This document shows, in pieces, positions 10,065 to 21,519 of a stretch of DNA of 64,000 bases. Each line of letters begins with the position of its first letter. Within the stretch, counting starts at the first letter, position 1. Position numbers and translations under genes: made by a program. The DNA comes from Neorhizobium sp. SOG26. Lineage in GTDB: Bacteria; Pseudomonadota; Alphaproteobacteria; Rhizobiales; Rhizobiaceae. The stretch is taken from the NCBI RefSeq assembly GCF_003491345.1, contig NZ_CP025512.1, forward strand, positions 1,674,001-1,738,000, given 5' to 3'. The notes under the pieces were generated by a model that searched no databases, had not been told where the DNA came from, and was given only the letters and a program-made list of their open reading frames with translations.

Positions 10065-11474
10065 TCACTGTCCCGAAACGCTTTCCAGTTCCTTGGGCAG
10101 CGCTGCCGCCCATTGGGTGATGTTACCTGCTCCCAGAAGAACCACGAAATCACCCGGTTTCGCAATGCTGGATACGATGGACGCAAGTTCCGTTGAAAGT
10201 TCCATATAGCGCGCGTCGCGGTGGCCTCCAGAGCGGATGCGCGATACCAGCGCTTCCGAATTGGCGCCTTCGATCGGCTCCTCGCCGGCGGCATAGACTG
10301 GTGCCAGGATGATGCTGTCGGCATCGTTGAAGCAGGTGGCGAAGTCCTCGAACAGGCTCGACAGGCGCGTGTAGCGATGCGGCTGGTGCACCGCGATGAT
10401 CCGGCCCTTGCAGGCTTCACGCGCGGCCTTCAGTACAGCCTTGATTTCAACCGGATGGTGTCCGTAGTCATCAAAGATCGAGACACCGTTCCAGGTGCCC
10501 GTCAGCGTGAACCGACGCTTCACCCCACTGAAGTTCGCAAGCCCCTTGCGAATATTGTCTTCCGAGATCCCGAGCCGGTTCGCGACGGCTATCGCCGCCG
10601 TGGCGTTCGAGATATTGTGGCGGCCCGGCATCGGCAGGGCGAGGTCCTTGAAATTGAAGACCTTGCCGGTACGACGGCGCCGAATCTCCACGTCGAAGAT
10701 GGCGCGGGTGCCTTCCATGCGAACGTTGGAGAATCGCGCATCAGCCTGCGGGTTCTCGCCATAGGTGACGATCTTGCGATCCTCGATGCGCGCCACCAGA
10801 GCCTGCACTTCCGGATGGTCGATGCACAACACGCCAAAGCCATAGAATGGCACGTTCTCGACGAACTGCCGGAAAGCATTCCGCACGGCGTCGAAGCTAC
10901 CGTAGTGGTCCAGATGTTCCGGATCGATATTGGTGACGATCGCGACATCGGCCGGAAGTTTCAGGAAGGTGCCGTCCGATTCGTCGGCCTCGACCACCAT
11001 CCACTCGCCCTCGCCCATGCGGGCATTGGTGCCATAGGCATTGATGATCCCGCCATTGATGACAGTCGGGTCGAGCCCACCCGCTTCGAGCAGCGTCGCG
11101 ACCATCGAGGTCGTCGTCGTCTTGCCGTGCGTGCCACCGATGGCGATCGCATTGCGGAAGCGCATCAGTTCGGCCAGCATTTCCGCGCGACGCACGATCG
11201 GCAGCGACTTTTCACGCGCGGCGACAAGCTCCGGATTGTCCTTCTTGATCGCGGTGGAAACAACGATCACTTCGGCATCGCCCAGGTTGTTCGCCTGATG
11301 GCCAACGAAGACCGGTATGCCCTTGTCACGCAGGCGCTGGACGTTGGCGCCATCCGACTGGTCCGATCCCTGCACCTTGTGGCCGAGGTTATGCAGCACT
11401 TCGGCGATGCCGCTCATGCCGATCCCGCCGATGCCGATGAAATGGACGAGCCCGATGGCCTTCGGCATCTTCAT
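10065..11474 (-). CDS. murC: UDP-N-acetylmuramate--L-alanine ligase MurC
   Basis: MurC adds L-Ala to UDP-MurNAc. The N-terminal Rossmann-like motif GIGGIGMSG is followed by the Mur ligase ATP site [10 protein letters not shown], the DESDGTF and [11 protein letters not shown] segments, and the C-terminal Mur ligase domain with [10 protein letters not shown]. The length of 469 residues is normal. ATG at 11474 overlaps the murG stop in an ATGA arrangement, and murB starts two bases after its stop, so murG-murC-murB are tightly linked. Confidence 0.98.
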   Translation of the reverse strand: MKMPKAIGLVHFIGIGGIGMSGIAEVLHNLGHKVQGSDQSDGANVQRLRDKGIPVFVGHQANNLGDAEVIVVSTAIKKDNPELVAAREKSLPIVRRAEMLAELMRFRNAIAIGGTHGKTTTTSMVATLLEAGGLDPTVINGGIINAYGTNARMGEGEWMVVEADESDGTFLKLPADVAIVTNIDPEHLDHYGSFDAVRNAFRQFVENVPFYGFGVLCIDHPEVQALVARIEDRKIVTYGENPQADARFSNVRMEGTRAIFDVEIRRRRTGKVFNFKDLALPMPGRHNISNATAAIAVANRLGISEDNIRKGLANFSGVKRRFTLTGTWNGVSIFDDYGHHPVEIKAVLKAAREACKGRIIAVHQPHRYTRLSSLFEDFATCFNDADSIILAPVYAAGEEPIEGANSEALVSRIRSGGHRDARYMELSTELASIVSSIAKPGDFVVLLGAGNITQWAAALPKELESVSGQ

Positions 11475-12625
11475 GCGTGTACTCCCGCGTTTTGCGTCGC
11501 TTTGCCCAGCGACGCCTTAAATTCCGTAACTGACTTACGCTCTGCGATAACCGCGACCATGTCCGCAAGCAAGTCCGTCGCACTCGGATGCCCGGCAGAC
11601 TTGGCCGCCGCCGCCATTCTTTCCAACTTGTCCGGATCCTTCATGGCACCGGAGATGATGGAGGCAAGTTTCTCCGGTGAAAGATCAGATTGCTTCACCA
11701 CCTTGGCGCCACCGGTTGCGACCAGCGCTTCGGCATTGGCCGCTTGGTCGTGATCGAGGGCGTGCGGATAGGGCACGAGAACGGACGGCCGCCCGATCAC
11801 CGCGATCTCGGAAACGGTTGAAGCCCCAGAGCGGCAGATGACGAGATGCGCCATCGCAAGCCGCTCCGCCATGTCGGAAAAGAACGACGAGATATCAGCC
11901 GGCGACTTGAGCTTGGCGAAGCAGGAGGTCACCCGGTCCTTGTCCTCCGGGCGCGCCTGCTGCGTCACCACGAGGCGGTCGCGCTCGGCGTCACTGAGCA
12001 GACTCAGCGCCGTCGGGATGGCTGAAGAGAAGAACTGTGCGCCTTGGCTGCCGCCGAAGACAACCAGCCGGAATGGATCGGTACCGCGGGAGGCGACATA
12101 AGGCGTCTTGGCCGCTTCCAGCACCGCCGGACGCACCGGGTTGCCCGTTGTCACGGTCTTCCCGGCATAAGCACCCTTGTCCTCGGGCAGGAACCCGCCG
12201 GCGATCGCCTGAACCTTCGACGCCAACATCTTGTTGGCGCGCCCCATGACCGCATTCTGCTCGTGGATCATCGAGGGAACGCCAAGCGAGGTCGCAGCCA
12301 GCAGCGGCGGCACGGTCGGGTAGCCACCGAAGCCGACGACGGCGAGCGGCTTCAGCCGATTGATCAGGCGGCGGGCGGCGCGAAGTCCCGTCCACAGCTT
12401 CCAGCCAGTGCGCAACATTGCGACCGGATTCTTCGACGCAAAAGTGGCCGAGGGAACGACATGGATCTCGTCTGCGGGAAACTTGCCCGCAAAACGCTCT
12501 GCGCGGCTGTCGGTCACAAGGTGAACCGCGTAGCTACGCGCCTTCAACTCGTGCGCCAGGGCCTCCGCAGGAAACAAATGGCCGCCGGTTCCCCCGGCGG
12601 CTAGCAGGATGATACCCTTGCTCAT
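11471..12625 (-). CDS. murG: Lipid II glycosyltransferase MurG
   Basis: MurG transfers GlcNAc from UDP-GlcNAc to lipid I at the inner membrane face, giving lipid II. The GT-B family landmarks are the N-terminal [15 protein letters not shown] loop, [37 protein letters not shown], and the C-terminal acceptor/nucleotide segments [10 protein letters not shown] and [14 protein letters not shown]. The 384 residues are slightly above E. coli MurG (355). It follows ftsW by seven bases and overlaps murC by four. Confidence 0.97.
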   Translation of the reverse strand: MSKGIILLAAGGTGGHLFPAEALAHELKARSYAVHLVTDSRAERFAGKFPADEIHVVPSATFASKNPVAMLRTGWKLWTGLRAARRLINRLKPLAVVGFGGYPTVPPLLAATSLGVPSMIHEQNAVMGRANKMLASKVQAIAGGFLPEDKGAYAGKTVTTGNPVRPAVLEAAKTPYVASRGTDPFRLVVFGGSQGAQFFSSAIPTALSLLSDAERDRLVVTQQARPEDKDRVTSCFAKLKSPADISSFFSDMAERLAMAHLVICRSGASTVSEIAVIGRPSVLVPYPHALDHDQAANAEALVATGGAKVVKQSDLSPEKLASIISGAMKDPDKLERMAAAAKSAGHPSATDLLADMVAVIAERKSVTEFKASLGKATQNAGVHA

Positions 12626-12632
12626 CTAAAAC

Positions 12633-13787
12633 TCACTCCGCCGGCACACTATGGCTGACCCGGAACAGGCTGCGTTCTTGCGCCCGCTTCTCCGGTCGAT
12701 GGCGCGTCAATGCCAGGATGAAGCCCGCGGTCACACCGATCGCAATCATCGATGAGCCACCGTAGGAAATCAGCGGCAGGGTCATGCCCTTGGCCGGCAT
12801 GAGTTCAAGGTTGACCCCGATATTGATCATCGACTGCATGCCGATCTGGAGAACGAGGCCGGCGACGGCAAAGCGGTTGAAGTCATTGCCCTCCTTGAAG
12901 GCATGGTTCAGTCCGCGAAGCACGACGAAGGCGAAGATCGCGACAAGCGCCATGCAAAAGATAATACCGAATTCTTCCGCGGCAACCGAGAAGATGAAGT
13001 CCGTGTGGCTGTCGGGCAGGATGCGCTTCACGACGCCTTCGCCGGGACCCTGGCCGAACCAGCCGCCCTGCAGGATCGCCTCATGCGCCGTCTCGATCTG
13101 GAAGCGGTCGCCCTCGCCGGTCAGGAACTTGTCGAAACGCGCCGTGACGTGCGGCAGGAGATAATAGGCGGCAACCATACCGCCGACACCACACCCGCCC
13201 AGCAGGAAGATCCAGAGCCACGGCATGCCGGCCATGAAGAACATGCCGCCCCAGACGACGCTGGTCAGAATCGTCTGGCCAAGGTCGGGCTGCGCCACGA
13301 GCAAGGCTGCGACGATGCCGAACAGGATAATTGCAAAAAGATTGCCCGGAATTTCCGGCTGGCGGGCGTGCTCGGCGAACAGCCATGCGCAGACAACGAC
13401 GAAGGCCGGCTTCATGAATTCAGAAGGCTGGATGGAGAAGGCGCCGATGCCGATCCAACGGCGCGAACCCTTAACCTCGACCCCGACGAAGAGCGCCAGC
13501 ACCATCATCGCAAGCGAGATAAGCAGCAGGATGATGGCCGTGCGCCGCACCTGGCGCGGAGTGAGGAACGAGAGGCCGATCATCACCGCCAGAGACGGGA
13601 TGATGAAGAATGCGTGGCGCTCCACGAAGTGGAAGCTGTCCAAGCCGATACGCTCGGCAACTGCGGGTGACGCGGCAAACGACAGCATAAAGCCGATGCC
13701 CATCAAAAGGATGAACGCGACGAGGAAGAAACGGTCGATCGTCCAGAACCAGTCTGCGAGCGGCCCACGATCTGCGCGGCTTACCAT
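12633..13787 (-). CDS. ftsW: Lipid II polymerase/division protein FtsW (SEDS family)
   Basis: FtsW is the SEDS-family peptidoglycan polymerase that works with the class B PBP FtsI at the septum. The 384-residue protein is strongly hydrophobic with about ten membrane segments. The SEDS signature near the C-terminus, MPAKGMTLPLISYGGSSM, is present, as is the large periplasmic loop region with VKRILPDSHTDFIFSVAAEEFG. GGAAAGG precedes ATG 13787. It sits between murD and murG in the usual alphaproteobacterial order. Confidence 0.97.
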   Translation of the reverse strand: MVSRADRGPLADWFWTIDRFFLVAFILLMGIGFMLSFAASPAVAERIGLDSFHFVERHAFFIIPSLAVMIGLSFLTPRQVRRTAIILLLISLAMMVLALFVGVEVKGSRRWIGIGAFSIQPSEFMKPAFVVVCAWLFAEHARQPEIPGNLFAIILFGIVAALLVAQPDLGQTILTSVVWGGMFFMAGMPWLWIFLLGGCGVGGMVAAYYLLPHVTARFDKFLTGEGDRFQIETAHEAILQGGWFGQGPGEGVVKRILPDSHTDFIFSVAAEEFGIIFCMALVAIFAFVVLRGLNHAFKEGNDFNRFAVAGLVLQIGMQSMINIGVNLELMPAKGMTLPLISYGGSSMIAIGVTAGFILALTRHRPEKRAQERSLFRVSHSVPAE

Positions 13788-13822
13788 CGGTTTTCCTTTC
13801 CGTCCCTGATCGACCCGAGTGG

Positions 13823-15220
13823 TCAGGTCGGTTCAATGAGCATGGTGACATCCTTTAGCCCGGCAACGAGACCAACGAAGGCATCGCCGCGAACCTCGAA
13901 ATTCTTGAACTGGTCGAAGCTTGCACAGGCTGGCGACAGCATCACGGCGGATGCAAGGCCATCCTCACCGGCATCTGTCGCAGCGTGGGCCACCGCTTTC
14001 TCCAGCGTGCCCGAAATCTCGTAAGGCACCGCCTCGCCAAGCGTCGCAGCAAATGCCGGAGCTGCTTCTCCAATCAAGTATGCTTTGACGATACGCGGGA
14101 AGAGTGGAGCGAGGCTGACTATGCCGCCCTCCTTCGGAAGACCGCCCGCGATCCAGTAGATCCGTTCATAGCTCGACAAGGCCGGCGCCGCGGCGTCAGC
14201 ATTGGTGGCCTTGGAATCGTTGACGAAGACCACCTGCCCGCGCTTGGCCACCGGCTGCATGCGGTGCTTCAGACCCGGAAAGGATTTGAGCCCAGAGCGG
14301 ATTTCGTCCGCGGAGACGCCCACGGCAAGGCAGGCGGCGATCGCGGCGGCTGCATTCTGGCCGTTGTGGCTTCCGCGCAGGGTCTGGATGCCGTCGAGAT
14401 CCACGAGAGCGGAGGATGCACCGGCATGCGCCTCGATGATACGGCTCCCTTCGGCATAGAGACCTTCGGCGACCACGTTGCGCTTCGAGATCCGTTTCAC
14501 GGCAACGCCAGCGCGCTCCACCCGGTCGGCGATGAGCGCACAGAAGGTGTCGTCGACGCCGATCACCGCCGTCTTGCTGCCGGCGACCAGGCGCTCCTTC
14601 ACCGCGGCGTAATGCTGCATCGTCCCGTGCCGATCGAGGTGATCCGGCGTCAGGTTGAGCAGGATGCCGGCGGTCGGGTTCAGCGTCGGCGCCAGGTCGA
14701 TCTGATATGACGAGCATTCCACGACATAGAAGCGTCGGTCCTTCGGCGGATCAAGCGTCAGGATCGCCGTTCCGATATTGCCGCCAAGCTGCGTGTCGCG
14801 GCCGCTGGACTTCAGGATGTGGGCGATGAGCGCCGTCGTCGTGGACTTGCCGTTGGTGCCTGTAATGGCAATCAGCGGGCAGTCCGGCGCATGCGCCCGG
14901 CGTTCCCGGACGAAAAGCTCCACGTCGCCGATGATCTCGACGCCTGCGGCGCGCGCCAGGTCGACGCTCCAATGCGGCTTCGGATGCGTCAGCGGCACGC
15001 CGGGAGACAGGACAAAGGCAGCCTGCGCCCCCCAGTAAATGCCCCGCAGGTCGGCAGTCGTGAGCCCTTCCGCCACCGCCTTTGCAACGCTGTCGGGATT
15101 GTCGTCCCAGGCCGTGACGTCCGCACCGCCGGCAACAAGCGCCTTCGCCGTCGCAAGGCCAGAGCCTCCGAGACCAAAAAGCGCGACCTTCTTGCCCTTG
15201 AATGTCGTGACCGGAATCAT
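13823..15220 (-). CDS. murD: UDP-N-acetylmuramoyl-L-alanine--D-glutamate ligase MurD
   Basis: MurD adds D-Glu to UDP-MurNAc-L-Ala. Visible motifs are the N-terminal [15 protein letters not shown] fold, the ATP loop [11 protein letters not shown], the [11 protein letters not shown] segment, and the C-terminal [12 protein letters not shown] and [18 protein letters not shown] segments characteristic of MurD. The length of 465 residues is typical. It lies six bases after mraY and 35 before ftsW. Confidence 0.98.
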   Translation of the reverse strand: MIPVTTFKGKKVALFGLGGSGLATAKALVAGGADVTAWDDNPDSVAKAVAEGLTTADLRGIYWGAQAAFVLSPGVPLTHPKPHWSVDLARAAGVEIIGDVELFVRERRAHAPDCPLIAITGTNGKSTTTALIAHILKSSGRDTQLGGNIGTAILTLDPPKDRRFYVVECSSYQIDLAPTLNPTAGILLNLTPDHLDRHGTMQHYAAVKERLVAGSKTAVIGVDDTFCALIADRVERAGVAVKRISKRNVVAEGLYAEGSRIIEAHAGASSALVDLDGIQTLRGSHNGQNAAAAIAACLAVGVSADEIRSGLKSFPGLKHRMQPVAKRGQVVFVNDSKATNADAAAPALSSYERIYWIAGGLPKEGGIVSLAPLFPRIVKAYLIGEAAPAFAATLGEAVPYEISGTLEKAVAHAATDAGEDGLASAVMLSPACASFDQFKNFEVRGDAFVGLVAGLKDVTMLIEPT

Positions 15221-15226
15221 GGGCCT

Positions 15227-16330
15227 TTACCGCAGCTTCAGCGTGGAGAGGCCAAGGAGCGCGAGGCCAACGGCAATGATCCAGAAGCGGATCACGACCT
15301 GGCTTTCCGTCCAGCCCAGTTTCTCGAAGTGGTGGTGGATCGGCGCCATCAGGAAAACGCGCTTGCCGGTCATCTTGAAGAAGCCGACCTGGATGATGAC
15401 CGACAGCGTTTCCATGACGAAGAGGCCGCCGATGATCGCCATGACGATCTCGTGCTTGGTGGCAACGGCTACCGAACCAATCAGGCCGCCGAGCGCCAGC
15501 GACCCCGTATCACCCATGAAGATGGCAGCCGGCGGCGCATTGAACCACAGGAAGCCAAGTCCGGCGCCAATCACGGCGCCAAGGATCACCGCCAGTTCGC
15601 CCGTGCCGGGCACGAAGTTGATCTGCAGGTAACCGGCGAAAACGGCATTACCGACGAGGTAGGCAATGACGCCGAAGGAGGCAGCGGCAATCATCACCGG
15701 AACAATCGCAAGGCCGTCGAGGCCGTCGGTCAGGTTCACGGCGTTGCCGGCTGCGACGATCACGAAGCCGCCGAAGATGACGAAGAAGATGCCAAGGTTG
15801 AGGAACAAGTCCTTGAAGAAGGGAAAGGCGACCGAGGTCCCGAGGTTGGGATTGGCCGTCTGGCCGGTGGTCATCGCCATGCGCATCATGAAGAAGGTCG
15901 CGATTCCTGCGATGACGAACTCGATCCCGAGGCGGGCCTTGCCGGAAAAGCCCTTGTCGGTCTGCTTCGTCACCTTCAAGTAATCGTCATAGAAGCCGAT
16001 CGCACCGAAGCCGAGCGTCACGAGAAGCGTGGCGACAACATAGATGTTGGAAAGATCTGCCCAGAGCAACGATCCGCCAAGGATGCCGGCGAGGATCATC
16101 AGGCCGCCCATGGTCGGGGTGCCAGCCTTCTTGAAATGCGTCTGCGGTCCATCAGCGCGAATCGGCTGGCCCTTGCCCTGCCGCACGCGCAAGGAGGCGA
16201 TCATCTGCGGACCGAACATGAAGACGATGAAGGCGGAGGTGAAGAGCGCGGCGCCTGTACGAAAGGTGATGTACCGGAACAGGTTGAAGAATTGAATCTT
16301 GTCCGCCAGTTCCACAAGCCAGATCAGCAT
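15227..16330 (-). CDS. mraY: Phospho-N-acetylmuramoyl-pentapeptide transferase MraY
   Basis: MraY makes lipid I by moving phospho-MurNAc-pentapeptide onto undecaprenyl phosphate. The protein has about ten membrane segments and the conserved cytoplasmic loops [41 protein letters not shown] and the histidine motif [12 protein letters not shown]. The 367 residues match the family. A Pro-Thr-Met-Gly-Gly segment (TPTMGG) near residue 73 is also typical. It follows murF by 29 nt. Confidence 0.98.
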   Translation of the reverse strand: MLIWLVELADKIQFFNLFRYITFRTGAALFTSAFIVFMFGPQMIASLRVRQGKGQPIRADGPQTHFKKAGTPTMGGLMILAGILGGSLLWADLSNIYVVATLLVTLGFGAIGFYDDYLKVTKQTDKGFSGKARLGIEFVIAGIATFFMMRMAMTTGQTANPNLGTSVAFPFFKDLFLNLGIFFVIFGGFVIVAAGNAVNLTDGLDGLAIVPVMIAAASFGVIAYLVGNAVFAGYLQINFVPGTGELAVILGAVIGAGLGFLWFNAPPAAIFMGDTGSLALGGLIGSVAVATKHEIVMAIIGGLFVMETLSVIIQVGFFKMTGKRVFLMAPIHHHFEKLGWTESQVVIRFWIIAVGLALLGLSTLKLR

Positions 16331-16359
16331 TCAGCGCCCTTTCTTAAGCCGCTTCGAAT

Positions 16360-17793
16360 TCACGAGAGGCGCTCCGTGTCGGAGAATGCCGGATAGTTGT
16401 CAAGCAGCGCCGCCACAATCTTGCCGAAGCCAATCCCAAGCGAAGACTTCACCATCACCACGTCGCCGGGCCGCATCGATCGAACGACAAAATCGGCAAG
16501 CGCTTCCGTCTGGAGCTCATGATGCACATCGACGCTCGGCGGCAGTGCCTCCTTGAGCGCCGCCATCTCCTTGCCTGCCAGCCACACATGTTCGATGCCG
16601 GCCGCGAGAATCGGACCGGCGAGCTCTTCATGCACTTGAGCCGAGAATTCGCCCATCTCGAGCATGTCGCCTAGGACGGCGATCCGGCGTCCGCCAGCAT
16701 CGGGCTCTGCCGAGGCCAAAAGTGCGACGGCGGCGCGAACCGAGGCCGGGTTGGCGTTGTAACTTTCGTCGATCAGGGTCAGGCGCCCGTCGCCGATCCG
16801 CAACTGGTGGCGTTCGCCCCTGCCCTTGACCGGCTTTAACCCGGCAAGCGCATTCCTTGCACCGGCCATGTCGGCCCCGAGCAGGAAGCAGGCGCCCAGA
16901 ACCGCCATGCCGTTTTCAGCGATATGGCGGCCGGGCGCGCCGATATGCACTTCCGTCGTCTCGCCGTTCACCACAGCCCAGATCGTCGACGTTTCTGCGT
17001 TGCCCTCGAAGTCGACGAGGCGGAAATCAGCCTTGGCGTGCTGGCCGAAGCTGTAGATATGCGAAACGCCGACCGCCTGCGCCTGCTCGTCGAGGAAACC
17101 GAACTGCTGGTTGTCGCGGTTGAGGATCACGGCGCCGCCAGGCTCCACGCCTTCGAAGATCTCGGCCTTCGCCGCCGCAATCTCTTCGAGGTTCTTGAAG
17201 TGGCCAAGATGCGCAGCGGCAATGGTCGTGATGATGGCGACATGCGGGCGCACCATCTTCACGAGAGGCCGGATCTCGTCGGGGTGGTTCATGCCGATCT
17301 CGAACACGCCGAAGGCGGTATCCGACGGCATGCGGGCGAGCGTCAGCGGCACGCCCCAATGGTTGTTGAAGGAGGCAACGGCGGCATGAACCTTGCCGGA
17401 CGCCGCCAAGGCGTGGCGCAGCATTTCCTTTGTCGTCGTCTTGCCGACGGATCCCGTGACGGCAACGATACGTGCGGCGCTACGGGCGCGCGATGCAACC
17501 GCCAGCCGCCCAAGCGCCGCCAGCACGTCGTCCACGACGATCATCGGGATGGTCAGCTTGCCCAGCGCCGGAAGTTTGCCTTCCGACACGACGATCAGCG
17601 CCGCCCCATTAGCCACCGCCATGCTGGCATAGTCATGCCCATCAACGCGATCACCCTTGATGGCGAAGAAGGCCTCGCCCTCGCCGATCGACCGGCTGTC
17701 AATGGAAATGCCGGTAATCCCGGCCGGCAGGCTGCCGATCGGGCGGCCTTCCATCGCGGAAACGAGGTCTGCGGAGGTCCAGAGAAAATTCAA
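16360..17793 (-). CDS. murF: UDP-MurNAc-tripeptide--D-Ala-D-Ala ligase MurF
   Basis: MurF adds D-Ala-D-Ala (made by ddl) to the tripeptide precursor. The ATP loop is [12 protein letters not shown], followed by [23 protein letters not shown] and the C-terminal [10 protein letters not shown] and VLGDMLEMG motifs. The start appears to be TTG at 17793, which overlaps the murE stop as TTGA; GGAGGAGG lies seven bases upstream, and the first in-frame ATG comes 13 codons later inside the conserved N-terminus. It is 477 residues long. Confidence 0.95.
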   Translation of the reverse strand: MNFLWTSADLVSAMEGRPIGSLPAGITGISIDSRSIGEGEAFFAIKGDRVDGHDYASMAVANGAALIVVSEGKLPALGKLTIPMIVVDDVLAALGRLAVASRARSAARIVAVTGSVGKTTTKEMLRHALAASGKVHAAVASFNNHWGVPLTLARMPSDTAFGVFEIGMNHPDEIRPLVKMVRPHVAIITTIAAAHLGHFKNLEEIAAAKAEIFEGVEPGGAVILNRDNQQFGFLDEQAQAVGVSHIYSFGQHAKADFRLVDFEGNAETSTIWAVVNGETTEVHIGAPGRHIAENGMAVLGACFLLGADMAGARNALAGLKPVKGRGERHQLRIGDGRLTLIDESYNANPASVRAAVALLASAEPDAGGRRIAVLGDMLEMGEFSAQVHEELAGPILAAGIEHVWLAGKEMAALKEALPPSVDVHHELQTEALADFVVRSMRPGDVVMVKSSLGIGFGKIVAALLDNYPAFSDTERLS

Positions 17794-19265
17794 GATGCAA
17801 CCTCCTCCAAGGCTTTGCGGACTTCAACGTGATCGGAGAACGGCAGCACCGTCGTCCCGACCGTCTGGCCTTCCTCGTGCCCCTTGCCGGCAACAATTAG
17901 CGTATCACCGGACCGGAGCATGCCGACGGCTTCGCGGATCGCCCCGGCGCGGTCGCCGATCTCGATGGCGCCCGGCGCAGCGGCCATGATTTCCGAACGA
18001 ATGACTTCAGGCACTTCGGAACGCGGGTTGTCGTCAGTGACGATCACCACGTCGGCCAGTCGTGTGGCGACCTCGCCCATGATCGGGCGCTTTCCCTTGT
18101 CGCGATCGCCGCCGCAACCGAACACGACGATGACTCGGCCAGTGGTGAACGGACGAACCGAGGTCAGCACGTTTTCCAGCGCGTCAGGCTTATGGGCATA
18201 GTCGACATAGGCGAGCGCCCCGTCCTTCGTCTGGCCGACGAGTTCGAGCCGTCCGGATGCGCCGACCAATTTCTCAAGCGCCGCCATGGCGGTAGCAGCA
18301 GGAACACCGGTGGACATGGCAAGCCCGGCCGAAACGAGAGCATTGGCGACCTGAAAATCGCCGGCAAGCGGAATGTCGACTTCGAAAATTTCCGTGCCGA
18401 CATGGATCTCGGCCATCTGCTTGTGGCGGAAGTGCTCAACGCGCTTGAGGCAGAGATAGTCGCCGGCCCGTCCGACGGTGCGGACATCGAGGCCGGCTGC
18501 GGTCGCGGCACGGATTGCTTCCTTTGACCAGGCATCGTCCGAGAAGATCACGGCCGGTCCACCCTTCGGCATCAGCGTGTCGAACAGCCGCATCTTGGCG
18601 GCCATGTAGTCCTCGATCGTCGGATGGTAGTCCATGTGGTCACGGCCGAGATTGGTAAAGCCCGCCGCGGCCAGCTTCACGCCATCGAGTCGGCTCTGGT
18701 CGAGACCATGGCTGGAGGCTTCCATCGCAGCATGCGTAACGCCTTCGGCAGCAAGTTCCCCCAGCAGCTTCTGCAATTCCACCGGATCGGGCGTCGTCAG
18801 CGAACCGTAGTCGTTGCGGGTCGGAGACACGACACCGGTTGTGCCTATCTGTGCCGCAGCGTGACCAGCGAAAGCCCAGACCTGGCGTGTAAAGGACGCG
18901 ACCGAGGTCTTGCCCGCCGTGCCCGTCACGGCAACCATGGTTTGCGGCTGCGCGCCGTAGAAACGAGCGGCCGCCAGCGCCAGCAAGCGACGCGGATTGG
19001 AAACGGCAAGCACAGGGATACCGGCATCTGCCGGCTTCGATGCAATGGCGGCGACTGCGCCGCGCGCAGCCGCATCGCCGATAAAGGCCGAGCCGTCAGC
19101 CTTCGCCCCGGCAAGGGCGGCAAACAAAGTGCCTGGCACGGCCTTGCGGCTGTCGGAGGTCAGGCCGGTGATCTCCAGGTCGCCCGCGGGCCCAGCAAGG
19201 AGCTCCGCGAGTTCCGGCAAATCCTGACCTGCGAGGTCTCTGAGCTTCTTCGGCTGTGTAGTCAT
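17790..19265 (-). CDS. murE: UDP-MurNAc-L-Ala-D-Glu--meso-diaminopimelate ligase MurE
   Basis: MurE adds meso-diaminopimelate to the precursor. The ATP loop is [11 protein letters not shown], with the [13 protein letters not shown] and [10 protein letters not shown] segments behind it. The C-terminal domain contains DDNPRSE, the diaminopimelate-specificity motif DNPR, so the third residue of the stem peptide should be meso-DAP rather than lysine. I start at ATG 19265 ([10 protein letters not shown]); the open frame's earlier TTG lies across the ftsI stop. The protein is 491 residues. Its stop overlaps murF. Confidence 0.97.
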   Translation of the reverse strand: MTTQPKKLRDLAGQDLPELAELLAGPAGDLEITGLTSDSRKAVPGTLFAALAGAKADGSAFIGDAAARGAVAAIASKPADAGIPVLAVSNPRRLLALAAARFYGAQPQTMVAVTGTAGKTSVASFTRQVWAFAGHAAAQIGTTGVVSPTRNDYGSLTTPDPVELQKLLGELAAEGVTHAAMEASSHGLDQSRLDGVKLAAAGFTNLGRDHMDYHPTIEDYMAAKMRLFDTLMPKGGPAVIFSDDAWSKEAIRAATAAGLDVRTVGRAGDYLCLKRVEHFRHKQMAEIHVGTEIFEVDIPLAGDFQVANALVSAGLAMSTGVPAATAMAALEKLVGASGRLELVGQTKDGALAYVDYAHKPDALENVLTSVRPFTTGRVIVVFGCGGDRDKGKRPIMGEVATRLADVVIVTDDNPRSEVPEVIRSEIMAAAPGAIEIGDRAGAIREAVGMLRSGDTLIVAGKGHEEGQTVGTTVLPFSDHVEVRKALEEVAS

Positions 19266-19306
19266 CTGAAAACGGTCCCCACGAATCGTGTGCCGATTTG
19301 TAGTAC

Positions 19307-21052
19307 TCAATAAGACACAAGCAGGGCAGAACCGTCTTTGCCGAATTTTGGTTTAACCCCGAGAATGGCTGCAGAGCGGCTGATGATGTCCTTCACCATC
19401 GGCGCCGCACTGGTGCCGGCAAGCGCTGCACCATTGCCCTTGTCGGTTTTCGGCTCATCGATGAAGGTCAACACCACGTAACGCGGGTTGTCCATCGGGA
19501 AGCCCGCCAGGAAGGCGTTGAAGTTCTTGTCATGCGCATAGCGGCCGTTGACGACCTTGTCGGCCGTGCCGGTCTTGCCCCCGACGTTGAAGCCGGGCAC
19601 GCGGGCATTGCGGCCCGAACCATTGACGCCGTTCCACTCAAACAGGAAGCGCATGTCCCGGCTGGTCGTCGGCTTCAGCACCTGCGTCGCGATCTGGTCG
19701 GCTTCTTCGCGGCTGCGCGGCAGGAATGTCGGCGGAATGTACTTGCCGCCATTGAGAAGTGCAGCACCCGCAACTGCCGTCTGCAACGGCGTCGTCGAGA
19801 CACCGTGGCCGAAGGAAATGGTGATCGAATTGATCTTCTTCCACGTCCGCGGCTGGCTCGGCTGTGCCACTTCCGGCAGTTCGGTTTTCATCTTGGTGAG
19901 CAGACCAAGCTTTTCGAGGAACGCCTTGTGGCCCTCGATCCCGACGGCGTCGGCAATCTTCGCCGTGCCGATGTTGGAAGAATACTGGAAGATCTCGGGC
20001 ACGCTCAGCACGCGGCCCTTGCCGTGGAAGTCCTTGATCGTGAAGCCGCCGATTCGGATCGGGAAGCGCGCGTCAAAGGTGCTCTGGAGGTTCATCTTCC
20101 CGTCGTCGAGGCCCATTGCCACGGTGAAAGACTTGAAGGTCGAGCCCATTTCGAACGTGCCGTTCGACATGCGGTTGAGCCAGCCTTCCTCGCCGCCTTC
20201 GGCAGGATTGTTCGGGTCGAAATCCGGAACCGAGACCATGGCAAGGATTTCGCCGGTATGAGCATCCATGACCACGCCACCGGCGCCAAGCGCCTGGAAC
20301 TTCTGGATCGCGGTGGTGACGACCTCGCGAACAATCGCCTGCACACGCACATCGATAGACAGCTTCACCGGCTCAAGCGGCTGGCTGGAGGTCATGCCGA
20401 CGGCAGCGAGATCCGCCAGGCCCTGGTTGTCGACGTAACGCTCCATGCCGGCAACGCCACGGTTGTCGATATTGACGTAACCGACAACGTGGGCGGCGGT
20501 CGGCCCACCGGGATAGAACCGGCGCTTCTCTGGACGAAAGCCGATGCCCGGGATGCCGAGTGCCAGAATCTGGCTCTGCTGCTTCGGCGTCAGCTGACGG
20601 CGCAGCCACTGGAAGCGGGAGTTTGACTTGAGCTTGGAATAGGTGCCCTTCACGTCGAGGTCGTGCAGCACTGTCGAAAGCTTCTCGATCACTTCGTCCG
20701 CATCGACAATCTTGTGCGGTTCGGCAAACAGCGAGACCGTGCGGATGTCGGTCGCAAGAACCTCTCCATTGCGGTCCACCAGATCGGGACGCGACGCGAG
20801 CAGCCGGTCGGGCGGCAGGATGCTCGATGTCGTGAGAGGCTCGGCCATGCCGTATTGCACGAGGCGCCCGCCGATCACGCAGTAGAACACCGTGAAGCCT
20901 GCAATCAGCAGCCCGACGCGGTTCTTGGCCTGGGCCGACTTCTTCTTGCGCGTGCCCTGGAAAGAGGCGCCAGCCGAGGGAGCACTGCCGCGACCGCCAG
21001 TGTTGAAATGGGCGCGGCTCTTCAGGACCATGATGCGGGAAAGGAAAGACAT
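19307..21052 (-). CDS. ftsI: Septal peptidoglycan transpeptidase FtsI (PBP3, class B)
   Basis: FtsI is the class B penicillin-binding protein of the septum. A basic cytoplasmic N-terminus, one membrane segment (around residues 47-65), the pedestal domain and the transpeptidase domain follow in order. The three catalytic motifs are present: SxxK as STFK, SxN as SSN, and KTG in GGKTGTADK. The 581-residue length fits. ATG 21052 shares one base with the ftsL stop (TAATG). Its partner in the reaction is FtsW. Confidence 0.97.
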   Translation of the reverse strand: MSFLSRIMVLKSRAHFNTGGRGSAPSAGASFQGTRKKKSAQAKNRVGLLIAGFTVFYCVIGGRLVQYGMAEPLTTSSILPPDRLLASRPDLVDRNGEVLATDIRTVSLFAEPHKIVDADEVIEKLSTVLHDLDVKGTYSKLKSNSRFQWLRRQLTPKQQSQILALGIPGIGFRPEKRRFYPGGPTAAHVVGYVNIDNRGVAGMERYVDNQGLADLAAVGMTSSQPLEPVKLSIDVRVQAIVREVVTTAIQKFQALGAGGVVMDAHTGEILAMVSVPDFDPNNPAEGGEEGWLNRMSNGTFEMGSTFKSFTVAMGLDDGKMNLQSTFDARFPIRIGGFTIKDFHGKGRVLSVPEIFQYSSNIGTAKIADAVGIEGHKAFLEKLGLLTKMKTELPEVAQPSQPRTWKKINSITISFGHGVSTTPLQTAVAGAALLNGGKYIPPTFLPRSREEADQIATQVLKPTTSRDMRFLFEWNGVNGSGRNARVPGFNVGGKTGTADKVVNGRYAHDKNFNAFLAGFPMDNPRYVVLTFIDEPKTDKGNGAALAGTSAAPMVKDIISRSAAILGVKPKFGKDGSALLVSY

Positions 21053-21516
21053 TAGCGTTTCACCGATCCAGTAGAAATTGCTTCAACGTTCGGACGGCGC
21101 GCAATCGGCACCGGAATCTTCGACGCGGGATTGGCCTTGGCGGCAGCTACGCCCTTGAGGGCCTTGGCAACTTCGCTGTTCTTGCCGGCAATGATGTCTT
21201 CGATCGTCGTTTCCGGCTGCGGCAGGGCCGCGCGCATCATCGGAAGCTCCTGCGGCATCGCCAGCTGCGTCGGCTCGGTCGGAACCAGCTCGAGTTCGGC
21301 ACTGTAGGTATTGATCAGCCGATGCAGCCGGTTCGGCTGGGTCAGCAGCGCCCAGTCTGCCTTCAAAAGGTCGATCGTGTCCTTCTCGAGCCTGATTTCC
21401 TGCTCCAGCCGGCGCACCTCGGCAAGCTTCTCATCAGCACGATGCTTGATGGTGTAGGTCACCACCGCGGTTGCGGTCATGATGCCGATCAGCACGAGAT
21501 CAAAGCTACGCAGCAT
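21052..21516 (-). CDS. ftsL: Cell division protein FtsL
   Basis: FtsL is a small bitopic protein that joins FtsB and FtsQ in activating septal synthesis. One membrane segment lies near residues 5-24 (FDLVLIGIMTATAVVTYTIK), followed by a leucine/charged heptad coiled coil to about residue 65 containing LKADWALLTQPNRLHRL. The C-terminal 80 residues are Pro/Ala-rich and not conserved in appearance. At 154 residues it is longer than E. coli FtsL (121). Identification rests on this architecture and on its place between rsmH and ftsI. Confidence 0.9.
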   Translation of the reverse strand: MLRSFDLVLIGIMTATAVVTYTIKHRADEKLAEVRRLEQEIRLEKDTIDLLKADWALLTQPNRLHRLINTYSAELELVPTEPTQLAMPQELPMMRAALPQPETTIEDIIAGKNSEVAKALKGVAAAKANPASKIPVPIARRPNVEAISTGSVKR

Positions 21517-21519
21517 GTC

